64,000 nt of DNA from Bacteroidetes bacterium UKL13-3 (GCA_001602415.1 CP012155.1:2598223-2662222); one strand, 5' to 3'. Positions 40,901 to 48,613 are shown, numbered from the stretch's first letter. Program-made: numbers and translations. The notes: generated by a model not told the origin, from the sequence alone.

Positions 40901-42945
40901 AAACTACTGCTTACGGCAGCACCATTTATATTTAATATATTGGCAGAAGGGCTTAGTACGCTTGTTGCAACATACGGTGTATTTATTAATGTTGTATTTT
41001 GGTTGGAACTTACAGACATGTACGCACTTGAAAGGACACCCGATGTAGTATTATTCTTTAATATAGCTGCATAGTTGTTTGCATTAAAGTCATCCCTAAT
41101 TCCAATTTGACCAAATGACAATATTCTTCCTGCGTTTGCAAAATTATTCATTTGGAAAACAGCATTTGCTGTTAACCTAGATTGGTTGGTTGCAGAAACA
41201 TAACTTGCTAATAAACTTTCAGTTCCTGTATAAATTACAGATGGCTTTCCATTTAACATAACCATAAGCCCGTTATCTACAATTCTTGGTTGTGCTGCAA
41301 CAGATGCAGCAATGGCATTTCTTTCGTATCCACTTTGGTCGTACCAAGTGGTAACAAAGCCGTTGCCACCACTACCCACAAATGTTTTCAGTGATGAAGT
41401 GTCTAAATCACCGCTGGCAGTAAACCCAATATTTTGGGTGATGTTGTCACTACTGCGTCTTACCTGTATAGCAAATCCTGCGTAAGTAGTACTTAATTTA
41501 CGCAACGAGTATGCAGCACTAGCCAATGTATCGGAACTAGTAACACTTGCATTATTTAATCTATTAAGCACTGCATTACTGCCAGAAACTGCACTTGTAA
41601 CAACGCAGCCCAAACCGTTGGTTATAGTTACATAGTAAAACCAAACTCCAGTTGAGGTAGTAGGCGGAGTATAACTACTAGAAGTTGCACCTGCAATTAA
41701 AGTACCACCAATATTGGTTGCAAAACTGTTTCTATGCCATTGATAATCAGCTGCCCCAGTTGCCGATACACTTAATGCAACAGGTGTTGCCGATAAGCTA
41801 TATAACCTATTTATGGTAGATGGTTGAGAAGTAATAGTTGGAGCACTATTTGTACCCACAACAACAGCACCCGAAACATTACTTGTTACTGTGTTGGGTA
41901 TGGTGCTTGTTACCACAACATAATAATATAATGTACCACTACTGGCAGTAGAGGGTGTGTAAGTTCTAGAAGTGGCCCCTGCAATTAAAGTGCCACCCGT
42001 ATTACTTGCACTAGTATTGCTATACCACTGATAAGTAATGCCTGTACCTGCGGCCCCAACACTGAGTGGAGTTGCAATATTACCCAAACAAAGGGATTGA
42101 GTTGCGGTAGATGGATGAATAGTAATTGTAGCCGAACCCGCAACAGCTACACCATAGTAGCCTCCCTGGTTAAGTTCAAGTGTTTGGCGGGCCGTGGTAG
42201 GAGAATTAGTATTACAAATGATGATTTCGGCAACAAAACCTTCAAGGTATGAGTTTCCGGGAACGCCCTGTCCTATCCCCCACTGTTGGTTAAGTGTATT
42301 TAACAATCCCGTTTGGGAAACTACGGCTGGGGCGTTTATTGCTGCATCAGCCGAATTTGCTGAAATCGGATTTCCATTCACACTGTAATTGCTATGGGTA
42401 GCAAATGAAGGATAAGGATTTCCCCAAAATCCTCTGTTTCCTGCAAGCCCTATTGCTTCTATCACAGGATGTCTAACATTTGTTCTTTGTGCAACAGAGG
42501 CAGCCATGTCGCCCATAATAAACGCAGGTGTAACCAACCTTGTTAAATAAGTCCCAGAGAATGTAATTACAGGTTTGGTATTAGTTGTTTGCACTACACC
42601 ATCACGTATAATCCATGGTTGGTTTTCGGGGGTTGTTTGTGTTGCATTTCTTCCGTTGCCACTTTGGTCGTACCAAATGGTAACAAAGCCGTTGCCACTA
42701 CCCACAAATGTTTTTAAAGCTATGGTATCTAAATCTCCAGCTGCAGTAAAGCCAATATCTTGGGTGATGTTGTCACTACTGCGTCTTACCTGTATAGCAT
42801 TACCAGTATACGAAGTACTTAACTTACGCAATGAGTATGCCGCAGCCGGAGGAGTAACTGAGGTTAAACCAAGATTGTCCAAGGTGTTTTGTCCAAACAC
42901 TGGAATAGTCAATACAACTAAGATAAACATTAATTTTTTTGACAT
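34978..42945 (-). CDS. N-terminal part of giant T9SS-secreted modular protein (ends at premature TAA)
   Basis: I chose ATG 42945 because it begins a clear signal peptide (MSKKLMFILVVLTIPVFGQ). The frame is open to 42984, but the extra residues spoil the signal. About 2,655 residues follow: five arabinofuranosidase-B-like units (YSLRKLSTSYTGNAIQVRRS ... VTIWYDQSGNGRNATQ), six Ig-like repeats (TPLSVAAAGTGLAYQWYSN ... YYYVVVTS), then two GNWNSTSTW beta-helix-like blocks. It ends INGPVRITTASTNSVLLP then TAA, followed in frame by GNNGMYSNVAITP. Paralogous blocks read LLPVGKNGLY or LPLGKSGVLG across this point, so TAA probably arose from TTA (Leu) by one substitution. The truncated product has a signal peptide but no sorting domain and would not be surface-anchored. 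Confidence 0.85.
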   Translation of the reverse strand: MSKKLMFILVVLTIPVFGQNTLDNLGLTSVTPPAAAYSLRKLSTSYTGNAIQVRRSSDNITQDIGFTAAGDLDTIALKTFVGSGNGFVTIWYDQSGNGRNATQTTPENQPWIIRDGVVQTTNTKPVITFSGTYLTRLVTPAFIMGDMAASVAQRTNVRHPVIEAIGLAGNRGFWGNPYPSFATHSNYSVNGNPISANSADAAINAPAVVSQTGLLNTLNQQWGIGQGVPGNSYLEGFVAEIIICNTNSPTTARQTLELNQGGYYGVAVAGSATITIHPSTATQSLCLGNIATPLSVGAAGTGITYQWYSNTSASNTGGTLIAGATSRTYTPSTASSGTLYYYVVVTSTIPNTVTSNVSGAVVVGTNSAPTITSQPSTINRLYSLSATPVALSVSATGAADYQWHRNSFATNIGGTLIAGATSSSYTPPTTSTGVWFYYVTITNGLGCVVTSAVSGSNAVLNRLNNASVTSSDTLASAAYSLRKLSTTYAGFAIQVRRSSDNITQNIGFTASGDLDTSSLKTFVGSGGNGFVTTWYDQSGYERNAIAASVAAQPRIVDNGLMVMLNGKPSVIYTGTESLLASYVSATNQSRLTANAVFQMNNFANAGRILSFGQIGIRDDFNANNYAAILKNNTTSGVLSSAYMSVSSNQNTTLINTPYVATSVLSPSANILNINGAAVSSSLPIAALLNTTTLGIGSSYFVNNSLIGYISEVTVFNHPLSTTMRSALEVNQGSYYGVSINGLAAIGTQPSTAAQSLCLGGAATPLSVAAAGTGLAYQWYSNTTASNTGGTLIAGATSSTYTPSTASNGTLYYYVVVTSTIPNTVTSNVSGAIVVGVTSAPAISAQPSGSVQTIACVGNAAAALSVTATGTGLTYQWYSNTANSNIGGTLIAGATTNSYTPVTNTIGMLFYYVVVANSGGCSITSAVSGAVTVANTLNNVGISSASGPGAAYSLRKLTSCYTGPAITVRRSSDNTTQNIGFTAAGDLDTIALKTFVGMGVDSNGFVTTWYDQSGNGRHATQTTLGAQPSIVLSGLVQTEVGKPAIIFNGTTHRLSVPTSALTLTSNTIVSVAKSSTIGDYWGAMINAISINNASNPWLPLGQGANERHYWNGNYAALFDNDWLNRAVRTHRYDFSGGAYSFGVWRNGVSVATGALAGNWSAIAEIGIGGLATGSNSGVRGGIAQEIVFFSSALSTTDRQTLENNQGSYYGVSINGLAVIGIQPSAATQSLCLGNIATPLSVAAAGTGLAYQWYSNTTASNTGGTLIAGATSSTYTPSTASNGTLYYYVVVTSTIPNTVTSNVSGAIIVSANNVPAISAQPSGSVQTITCVGNAAAPLIVTATGTGLTYQWYSNTANSNIGGTLIAGATTNSYTPVTNTIGTLFYYVVVANSGGCTITSAVSGAVTVFNTLDNVGISSASRAGAAYSLRKLTSCYTGPAIKVRRSNNDSMDIGFAAGGGLDTVTLKTFVGSGNGFVTTWYDQSGNGRHATQATAANQPQIVNAGAVLTENGKPKIAFDGANDNLFTSFTATTFVGVSGFVVGKLYSTTGVNTGVVTLSDGVNHDYVTNGIIVWNSGWKNAGASPSGADARYNNTSFVANADLAMNNTYIYSYLSQFGINANGALVAASGSVSNTPATIRNLAIGSRVIASSLSSLPSYFAKTDVSEVIVFGSNISNPERAVLEVNQSNYYAIPYTADNVLDNLGLNNAVGAEAAHSVRKLSTTYTGNAMQIRRSNDNALLDIGFDSNGNLDTTAIQNHVTTNDGYVTIWYDQTGHNNHFRQTTVAQQPRIASAGVIDRKNGQPAIRHIATSQHNLAVSASYLVTNNPWTISVVQGLDGGANGRMLQASSNSIFGFHGGNEQRIYSGLDGVWFNNAYGTYLGRTATTNNQIYTFITSGSLLNAFNNGLQINGTTSATAPGTLFTSSTGEPSNGTMQELVTFSTSLSNTNRSKLEANQGAYYGVVNLYVSTATGGNWNSTSTWEGGIVPPSGTNADVVIATTGSNTVVLDVNTTVRSLNVNPGSIINMGSSNIITTTGITTNSGTIITSNPNGLIGVLASTSISATTTIQITNTIGSTVTYNSSSAQTVTNGITYASLTISNSAAAKTLAAGSIAYVTGDLTIDAGVTFNKAGLDLFISGSLFGTGLLSSTGGTLRLEQFFSSTTATLGTLFMAPSPNNVVDNLHMRKYNSTNNTANLILGSTLRVNNNLNMERGYITSTASNLLQMVNASTSNGNSLSFVIGPIEISTSATSQRLLPVGKNGLYGPVWITPATAQSSTYTAQYFNGTAVVPNTSNLDANTVTAVYNNQYWEVFRTAGTSNIALQLGFNQAPNGGTASQALIITNYTGGNWTGIGANAFIPANTSLANIATASSVTNTGQFSLGYASTIVSTQSGNWNSTSTWAGGVVPSATSDVRIASGHTVTLNAAASALRVQIDTGGIFNLTTNQLSGTTAGIQVYGTVITANVNGLYGATASLPVATSANSTFFANSKVIYNAGADQFVTALTYQKLTITNSAAIKTLLGTTIVSDSLEITSLTNLNKAAQALTINGALAGLGNISSSGGSITVGGAAGRVATLYAGTISNTSLTLNRNNGTSNALVLATPLSITTLTLTNGILKTDSTNLLTLANSVIGSSSASAYINGPVRITTASTNSVLLP
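38636..40755 (-). repeat. Direct repeat of about 700 bp, period about 1.42 kb, in the giant gene
   Basis: A block at about 38636-39335 recurs at about 40055-40755 with high identity (for example GCACCCGATACTGCACTTGT at 38741 and 40160, 1,419 bp apart). It encodes the start of an arabinofuranosidase-B-like unit and two Ig-like repeats. A partial third copy of one Ig-like repeat is near 41860-42110. This indicates growth of the gene by module duplication. Confidence 0.8.
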
Positions 42946-43202
42946 AACTAGGGTATTTTGCGAGATAAAGGTAAGCATACCCAACTATGTTACGCAAGCC
43001 TATTATACGTGTAGCGTTTTTTTACTATATAAGTTGCATTTTAGGGAAAACAGCAACTTATTTTGCTTCATCCAAAACAACCTTAACATAACTAAAACGG
43101 CTTTTAGCATAAGTAAATTTATTGGTTTATGTCGCTGAAAAAGCTGTAGAAAGGTTATAGCCTTATTACAGTTCTTTCCAATTATTATAGATTTGTTAGA
43201 AT
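42946..43202. other. Intergenic region upstream of the giant gene
   Basis: This region holds the promoter and leader of the leftward giant gene. TACCTTTA on the minus strand near 42970 is an imperfect -7 match, and I cannot place the promoter with confidence. No gene or repeat is seen. Confidence 0.4.
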
Positions 43203-44261
43203 CTATCCCCATAATGCGCCACCTATGCTGGCTCGAGTAGCTCCCGTAACACTTGTTAGGGTATTCGTCTTATTTGTTATTCTGAGAATGCCTAAAAAAG
43301 CAAAAATCAAGGCTTCCTTGTATTGAATTAAACTACTATCAGCTATTGCTATTTTTTGTCCGCTGTGCTGTTCTATCCTTTCCATCAAAAAGGTATTATA
43401 TGCGCCACCTCCAGTTACCATAAGAATTTGAACATTAGCCTCTTGAATACTTGCCGCAAGCTGTAAGGCAATATGTTCAACAAACGTAGCCAATAAATCT
43501 TCTAACACTATTTCATAAGCACTCACCAGGGGCCATATCTCCTTCTCAACCCATTCTCTACCCAAGCTTTTTGCACCCGATTGAGTATAGAAGGGTAAGG
43601 CATTCAATTCTCTTAACAACTGTGTATGTATCTGGCCTACCCTTGCCATAGATCCATTTTCATCAAATAACTTTCCTGCCTGCTGCGCAACTTTATTCAA
43701 CAACATATTACACGCACACACATCAAAGGCCAATCGCTGTTCTTGTTTTCGATAACTAATGTTGGCAAACCCACCCAAATTTAAACAAGCATCATACTCA
43801 CCAAACAACAACTCATCACCTATTGGAACCAAAGGAGCTCCTTGCCCCCGCAGTGCTACATCTAAACTTCTGAAATCACAAACAGTTGGAATTCCGGTTT
43901 CGGCATAAATGGAAGCACCACTGCCAATTTGCGCGGTGAAACCGGCATCCGGCTGGTGAAAAATAGTATGCCCATGCGAAGCAATTAGATCAACATCCGT
44001 AATCGAATGTCGGGATAGAAATTGTTTTACACACAACCCAATATACTTGCCATAAAATGCATCCGTTTTAGCATATAAATGAATCGGTTGACTTGGTAAT
44101 GCCGTTAAACGAACAAGCCATTTTTGGTCGTATGGAACTGTTTCGGCATGCTGAAGTGTGTACTGCCATTTACCCTCTTCGTACCTAAAGGTACAATAAG
44201 CTAAATCCAATCCATCAAGGGATGTTCCGCTCATGACTCCGATTACGTTGTATGTTTTCAT
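43203..44261 (-). CDS. anmK: Anhydro-N-acetylmuramic acid kinase
   Basis: AnmK cleaves and phosphorylates 1,6-anhydro-MurNAc to MurNAc-6-phosphate during recycling of wall turnover products. The protein starts with the family signature VIGVMSGTSLDGLDLAYC (ATP-binding loop, residues 6-23). LIASHGHTIFHQP, CDFRSLDVALRGQGAPLVPIGD, LNLGGFANIS and VTGGGAYNTFLMERI are all conserved. The length (352 residues) fits the shorter Bacteroidota members. It stands alone between the giant gene and the TrpF-like gene, all leftward, with 145 bp upstream in which I see no clear promoter. Confidence 0.95.
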   Translation of the reverse strand: MKTYNVIGVMSGTSLDGLDLAYCTFRYEEGKWQYTLQHAETVPYDQKWLVRLTALPSQPIHLYAKTDAFYGKYIGLCVKQFLSRHSITDVDLIASHGHTIFHQPDAGFTAQIGSGASIYAETGIPTVCDFRSLDVALRGQGAPLVPIGDELLFGEYDACLNLGGFANISYRKQEQRLAFDVCACNMLLNKVAQQAGKLFDENGSMARVGQIHTQLLRELNALPFYTQSGAKSLGREWVEKEIWPLVSAYEIVLEDLLATFVEHIALQLAASIQEANVQILMVTGGGAYNTFLMERIEQHSGQKIAIADSSLIQYKEALIFAFLGILRITNKTNTLTSVTGATRASIGGALWG

Positions 44262-44406
44262 CTGCTCACGAAATTAGTTTTTTGAAGAGAGGAGAATTCA
44301 ATAAGAAGGTAGGTGATGATGCACTGAGATTTAATGTTTAATGTTTATTGTTTGGGTACTCCGGAACAAAAAGTCAAATCACGAAAACCGAACAAGTCCG
44401 ACTCAC

Positions 44407-45024
44407 TTAATCTTCTGTGCGCAATACGTCAAATAAATCATTCAACTCATCGAAATCTTTCATGCCTGCTTTTTCCTCAGTACCCCCAACTAAGTTTATT
44501 CCAAAGGGTTTAAAAGAGGATAGGATATTAAGCACATTCCCGGTATTGAGTTGCAATCCCCAAATAAGTTGATGCGATTGACACAAGGATACCAATTGAT
44601 CGCAATCATATGTTTCTGTTTCCGAATCGGCATACACATGAAAAGCATCAGCCACTTTTTCATAAGCCGTAATCGCGTGCTGTAACTTCTCTTTGGTGAA
44701 CACATTTACGTTAACTTTTTTGATAATAGGTTTACCCAAACTTAGTAACTCATCGGGCAAAAATGTATTGTTTACTTCAATTACATCTACGTTTAACAAC
44801 TCGCTAATATCCCGAATTTCCTCCAAGGATTGGTTCCCAAATTCCGCAACTACCGAGCTTCCCGTAACCCAATCAATAATTTCCTTGGCCTTGATTGGAG
44901 TGATGTAATGTTCGTTCATCGGATCAAAACAAAATCCGATATAGGTTGCACCAGCCGCTGCTGCAAAACGTGCATCACTTAAATTGGTGATATTACCCAG
45001 CTTAATATTGGTTTGAAAACTCAT
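44407..45024 (-). CDS. TrpF-like (phosphoribosylanthranilate isomerase fold) protein without usual catalytic residues
   Basis: The start was moved to ATG 45024 (MSFQTNIKLGNITNLSDARF), where similarity to TrpF begins; upstream residues read as leader. At 205 residues it has the TrpF barrel: ITNLSDARFAAAAGATYIGFCF, then GLQLNTGNVLNILSSFKPFGINLVGG and KAGMKDFDELNDLFDVL near the C-terminus, matching the phosphate-binding end. However, the KICG motif with the catalytic Cys is KLGN here, and the LLD motif with the catalytic Asp is not recognisable (FHVYADSE). No other trp gene is nearby. It is probably a relative with another or lost function. Confidence 0.7.
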   Translation of the reverse strand: MSFQTNIKLGNITNLSDARFAAAAGATYIGFCFDPMNEHYITPIKAKEIIDWVTGSSVVAEFGNQSLEEIRDISELLNVDVIEVNNTFLPDELLSLGKPIIKKVNVNVFTKEKLQHAITAYEKVADAFHVYADSETETYDCDQLVSLCQSHQLIWGLQLNTGNVLNILSSFKPFGINLVGGTEEKAGMKDFDELNDLFDVLRTED

Positions 45025-45121
45025 GGCGCAAAGATAAGATGATATATTCATTGGTTGATATTTTATACCCATTACAATGTAAAAACAGCCCGATATATTA
45101 ATAAACGTAATGAGTGATCCC

Positions 45122-45750
45122 AACTACTCGCTGCAACTCAAACTACTTCTGTTAAAATCTGTGGCGATTATTTGTTTCCCGCAGATTGCGCTGATGAACG
45201 CAGATTTAGTTTTAAATTTGTGTAATCAGCGGATTTAACTACTCGCTGCAACTCAAACTACTTCTGTTAAAATCTGTGGCGATTATTTGTTTCCCGCAGA
45301 TTGCGCTGATGAACGCAGATTTAGTTTTAAATTTGTGTAATCAGCGGATTTAACTACTCGCTACAACTCAAACTACTTCTATGAAAATCTGTGGCTATTA
45401 TTTGTTTCCCGCAGATTGCGCTGATGAACGCAGATTTAGTTTTAAATTTGTGTAATCAGCGGATTTAACTACTCGCTACAACTCAAACTACTTCTATGAA
45501 AATCTGTGGCTATTATTTGTTTCCCGCAGATTGCGCTGATGAACGCAGATTTAGTTTTAAATTTGTGTAATCAGCGGCTTTAACTACTCGCTACAACTCA
45601 AACTACTTCTATGAAAATCTGTGGCTATTATTTGTTTCCCGCAGATTGCGCTGATGATTGCAGATTTAGTTTTAAATTTGTGTAATCAGCGGATTTAACT
45701 ACTCGCTACAACTCAAACTACTTCTATGAAAATCTGTGGCGATTCCTCAA
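45122..45750. repeat. Tandem array of a 115-bp repeat, about 5.5 copies
   Basis: Units begin with AACTACTCGCT at 45122, 45237, 45352, 45467, 45582 and 45697, exactly 115 bp apart; the last is partial and ends near 45740 at AATCTGTGGCGATT. Each unit contains CCCGCAGATTGCGCTGATGA, AATTTGTGTAATCAGCGG and AAATCTGTGGCGATT, which partly complement one another and could fold. Copies differ at a few positions (CTGCAACTC/CTACAACTC, TGTTAAAA/TATGAAAA, one GATGATTG). No gene lies in 45025-45777. Similar AATCTGTG..AATCAGCGG intergenic repeats are common in Bacteroidota. Confidence 0.95.
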
Positions 45751-45777
45751 TAAAAAAACGATATTGCTCCTCCATTT

Positions 45778-47151
45778 ATGTATGCTATTGTAGATATTGA
45801 AACCACCGGAGGCCATGCCAATTCAAACGGAATCACGGAAATTGCCATTTATATTTTTGATGGCGACAAAGTAGTTGATGAATTTGTTTCACTTGTTAAT
45901 CCGCAATACCCCATTCCTCCTTTTTTGGAGAGTTATACTGGCATCACCAACCAAATGGTGCAACGTGCTCCTAAGTTTAACCAAATTGCACCAAAGGTTT
46001 TCGAACTGCTTAAAGACAATATTTTTATTGCCCACAACGTAAACTTCGACTATTCATTTATTCATTATCAGTTACAACAAAACGGATTCGATCTCAACAC
46101 TGATAAACTTTGCACAGTAAGGTTGAGCCGAAAAGTGTTTCCCGGATATAAATCATACAGCCTTGGAAATATTTGCGGAGCGTTGGGTATTCCCGTTCAT
46201 AACAGGCACCGTGCAGCGGGTGATGCTATTGCTACTGTGAAACTTTTTCACAAAATACTGCAAGCAGATGATGGTTCTATCCTCAAAGGATTTTTGAAAA
46301 AAGGCTCAAAAGAATATTTGTTACCTCCTAATTTACCAAGGGAACAATTTGATACCTTATCACAACAAACAGGTGTGTATTATTTTCATGATGGCCAAGG
46401 GAAAGTAATTTATGTTGGCAAGGCTAAAAATATCAAAAAACGTGTTGGCTCACATTTTACAGGAAACGGAACTGGCAAACAAAAACAAGATTTTTTACGC
46501 AATATTCATGGTTTATCTTTTACCGCATGTGCAACGGAGTTGATGGCTTATATTTTAGAATCGGTTGAAATAAAGAAACACTGGCCTCCCTTTAACCGTG
46601 CCCTTAAAAAAGTAGATTTTAACTTTGCCATTTATGATTACGTTGATCGAAATGATTATGTGCGATTATGCGTTGACCGCATCCGTAAAAACATGATTCC
46701 ATTACACACCTACCGCACACAAGTTGAAGCCATACAAGCATTGCAACACGTAATTATGCAACACGAGCTATGTCCAAAATTGTGTTATGTAAACACAGGC
46801 AAAGAACCTTGTAGCACCTTTGAATCGAGCTGCTGCAAAGGAGCTTGCGAGTTAAGAGAAAATGCAATTGACTATAACAAACGAGTAGCTTCTGCCATTA
46901 ACGAACTGAGTAATAAAGAATCATATGCCTTAATTGATAAAGGACTTTATGCTGATGAGAACAGTTGCATTTTAATTGAAAAAGGAAAGTTTATTGGCAT
47001 GGGATATTTACCAATTGATGCGGGCATTCATGATTTGGAAACGGTAAAATCATTTATCAAACTCCATAAAGAAAGCTTTTACATAAAGGATATTTTACAA
47101 AGTGAAAGCCTACTCACCTCAACCAAGCGCATTGATTTTATTAACGCATAA
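45778..47151 (+). CDS. DEDD exonuclease fused to GIY-YIG nuclease domain
   Basis: This 457-residue fusion begins with a DnaQ-like 3'-5' exonuclease (residues 1-165: DIETTGG with the first Asp/Glu, AHNVNFDYSF with the second Asp, HRAAGDA with the His and last Asp). A UvrC/Cho-like GIY-YIG nuclease follows (about 200-290: GVYYFHDGQGKVIYVGKAKNIKKRV and a catalytic Glu in AYILESVEIKK). The C-terminal third has a Cys cluster (CPKLCYVNTGKEPCSTFESSCCKGAC) and is less conserved. The family is known in bacteria and is presumed to act in DNA repair, with incision and resection in one chain. It stands alone, rightward, just after the 115-bp repeat array. Confidence 0.88.
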   Translation: MYAIVDIETTGGHANSNGITEIAIYIFDGDKVVDEFVSLVNPQYPIPPFLESYTGITNQMVQRAPKFNQIAPKVFELLKDNIFIAHNVNFDYSFIHYQLQQNGFDLNTDKLCTVRLSRKVFPGYKSYSLGNICGALGIPVHNRHRAAGDAIATVKLFHKILQADDGSILKGFLKKGSKEYLLPPNLPREQFDTLSQQTGVYYFHDGQGKVIYVGKAKNIKKRVGSHFTGNGTGKQKQDFLRNIHGLSFTACATELMAYILESVEIKKHWPPFNRALKKVDFNFAIYDYVDRNDYVRLCVDRIRKNMIPLHTYRTQVEAIQALQHVIMQHELCPKLCYVNTGKEPCSTFESSCCKGACELRENAIDYNKRVASAINELSNKESYALIDKGLYADENSCILIEKGKFIGMGYLPIDAGIHDLETVKSFIKLHKESFYIKDILQSESLLTSTKRIDFINA

Positions 47152-47152
47152 A

Positions 47153-47183
47153 AAAAGTTGAAGATGCTTCATCTCCAACCTTT
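47153..47183 (-). terminator. Intrinsic terminator after folE
   Basis: Read on the minus strand, GTTGGAGATG, AAG, CATCTTCAAC form a 10-bp stem (one mismatch) followed by TTTTTTT. It serves the queD-folE operon and may also act on the converging exonuclease gene. Confidence 0.8.
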
Positions 47184-47206
47184 AGTTGTTATACATAAAT
47201 TGTGCG

Positions 47207-47902
47207 TTACATGTTATCCATCGTAACGTATTTCAAGAACTCTTCACGCGTTTTAGAATCCAAAAACTTACCACAATATTCTGATGTAATTGTATTGCTT
47301 GTAACATCCTTAACACCACGTGAAGCAACGCATAAGTGATCGGCTTCAATAATTACTGCTACATCTTCCGTACTCAATGCTTCTTTTAGCATATTGGCAA
47401 TTTGGATGGTCATACGCTCTTGCACTTGCGGACGTTGAGCAAAATACCTCACAATACGATTCAGTTTTGATAACCCCACCACTCTTCCGTTAGGGATATA
47501 AGCAATATGAGCCTTTCCAATAATAGGGACAAAATGATGTTCGCAAGTACTGTGAAAAGTAATTTGTTTTTCTACCAACATGTTTTTGTATTGGTATTTG
47601 TTTTCAAACAGCTTTGCTTTGGGTGCATTCAAAGGGTTTAATCCCGAAAAAATTTCTTGAACGTACATTTTAGCAACACGGTGTGGTGTTCCTTTCAAGC
47701 TATCATCACTCATATCTAAACCAAGTATGAGCATAATTTCTTTAAAATGCTTTTCAATTAACTCTATTTTTAATGCATCATCCAACTCAAATGCATCTGC
47801 TCTCATCGGTGTTTCCAATGAAAAGGACTCGTGGCCATCTCCCATTTCCTCAAAGTGGTGTTTAATTTCCGCTGTATTCAACAAAGTTTCTTTCTGTTTC
47901 AT
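47207..47902 (-). CDS. folE: GTP cyclohydrolase I
   Basis: This enzyme converts GTP to dihydroneopterin triphosphate, the entry step to folate and, with QueD, to queuosine. Zinc ligands are visible in FHSTCEHHFVPIIGKAHIAY (Cys and His) and HLCVASRGV (second Cys). GRVVGLSKLNRIVRYFAQRPQVQERMT is the family's core. At 231 residues it is typical, with a variable N-terminus. The ATG at 47902 lies inside the 3' end of queD (41-bp overlap), so the two genes are very probably cotranscribed and perhaps translationally coupled. Confidence 0.96.
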   Translation of the reverse strand: MKQKETLLNTAEIKHHFEEMGDGHESFSLETPMRADAFELDDALKIELIEKHFKEIMLILGLDMSDDSLKGTPHRVAKMYVQEIFSGLNPLNAPKAKLFENKYQYKNMLVEKQITFHSTCEHHFVPIIGKAHIAYIPNGRVVGLSKLNRIVRYFAQRPQVQERMTIQIANMLKEALSTEDVAVIIEADHLCVASRGVKDVTSNTITSEYCGKFLDSKTREEFLKYVTMDNM

Positions 47903-48272
47903 ATAGTTTTATGTTCAATTTTAAATGATTGTTTAGTCTTTTTCTAATTAAATTCCATATCACAACCGCAATATTCTCGGCAGTTGGGTTCAATGTTCTA
48001 AACTCCTCAGTATCCAAATTAAGATTTCGGTGATCAAACCTATCTTCAATCTCCTCCTTAATTACATCTTTCAAAATTTTAGTATCTATCAAATAACCAG
48101 TCTCTTCATCAATTTCACCGGTTACGGTAACAATCAAATCGTAATTGTGCCCGTGATAGTTTGCGTTATTACAGGTGCCGAAAACTTCTTTGTTTTTTTC
48201 GGGCGACCAATGTGCAACATTCAACCTATGTGCTGCATTAAAATGACTCTTACGAGATACTGAAATTTCCAT
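47862..48272 (-). CDS. queD: 6-carboxytetrahydropterin synthase / PTPS family
   Basis: This 136-residue PTPS/QueD family enzyme makes 6-carboxytetrahydropterin (queuosine pathway) from the GTP cyclohydrolase product. Zinc-binding His residues are in FNAAHRL and ANYHGHNY, the catalytic Cys is in FGTCNNANYHGH, and DTKILKDVIKEEIEDRFDHRNLN holds the catalytic Asp/His pair. It overlaps folE by 41 bp and is upstream of it, so substrate supply and use are encoded together. A pyruvoyl-tetrahydropterin synthase role cannot be excluded from sequence alone, but QueD is more likely in bacteria. Confidence 0.88.
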   Translation of the reverse strand: MEISVSRKSHFNAAHRLNVAHWSPEKNKEVFGTCNNANYHGHNYDLIVTVTGEIDEETGYLIDTKILKDVIKEEIEDRFDHRNLNLDTEEFRTLNPTAENIAVVIWNLIRKRLNNHLKLNIKLYETERNFVEYSGN

Positions 48273-48548
48273 GTTGTAATATCAAGTTACAAAGGTAAGG
48301 CTAGAATTAGTTTTCTATCTTTTCCTAAGTTACATTCCGATATAAAGTATAACTTGTTTAACATTTAATTGTTTTACTTTCACAAAATCATTCACCTATA
48401 AGCATGAATAATACACCAAAATGACACGCTTAAAATTGTCAATAATTCAACAAAAAAGATATTTACAGTTATTTTACAAAATATTTATAACTGTATTTCA
48501 GGCGGTTATGTTTTGTTTAACTTTTTTTGGAAAAAATTTAACAAACGA

Positions 48549-48582
48549 TTTGGAATTACCGCATGAATAGTGTTTAAATTTG
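48549..48582 (+). promoter_or_regulatory. Promoter of the sigma factor gene
   Basis: TTTG at 48549-48552 and TAAATTTG at 48575-48582, separated by 22 bases, match the Bacteroidota primary sigma consensus. Transcription would start near 48590, about 25 bases before the ATG at 48614. The rest of 48273-48548 is AT-rich; I see no gene in it. Confidence 0.75.
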
Positions 48583-48613
48583 TATAACATTTCCAACAAA
48601 ACATTAAACAGTT

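Noticed and set aside
27044-42388. Many plus-strand frames antisense to the giant gene
   Set aside because: They arise from its biased, repetitive codon use, repeat with the same periods, and show no protein families.
45122-45750. The 115-bp repeats as a CRISPR array
   Set aside because: The whole 115-bp unit is repeated, with no unique spacers between short identical repeats, and no cas genes are near.
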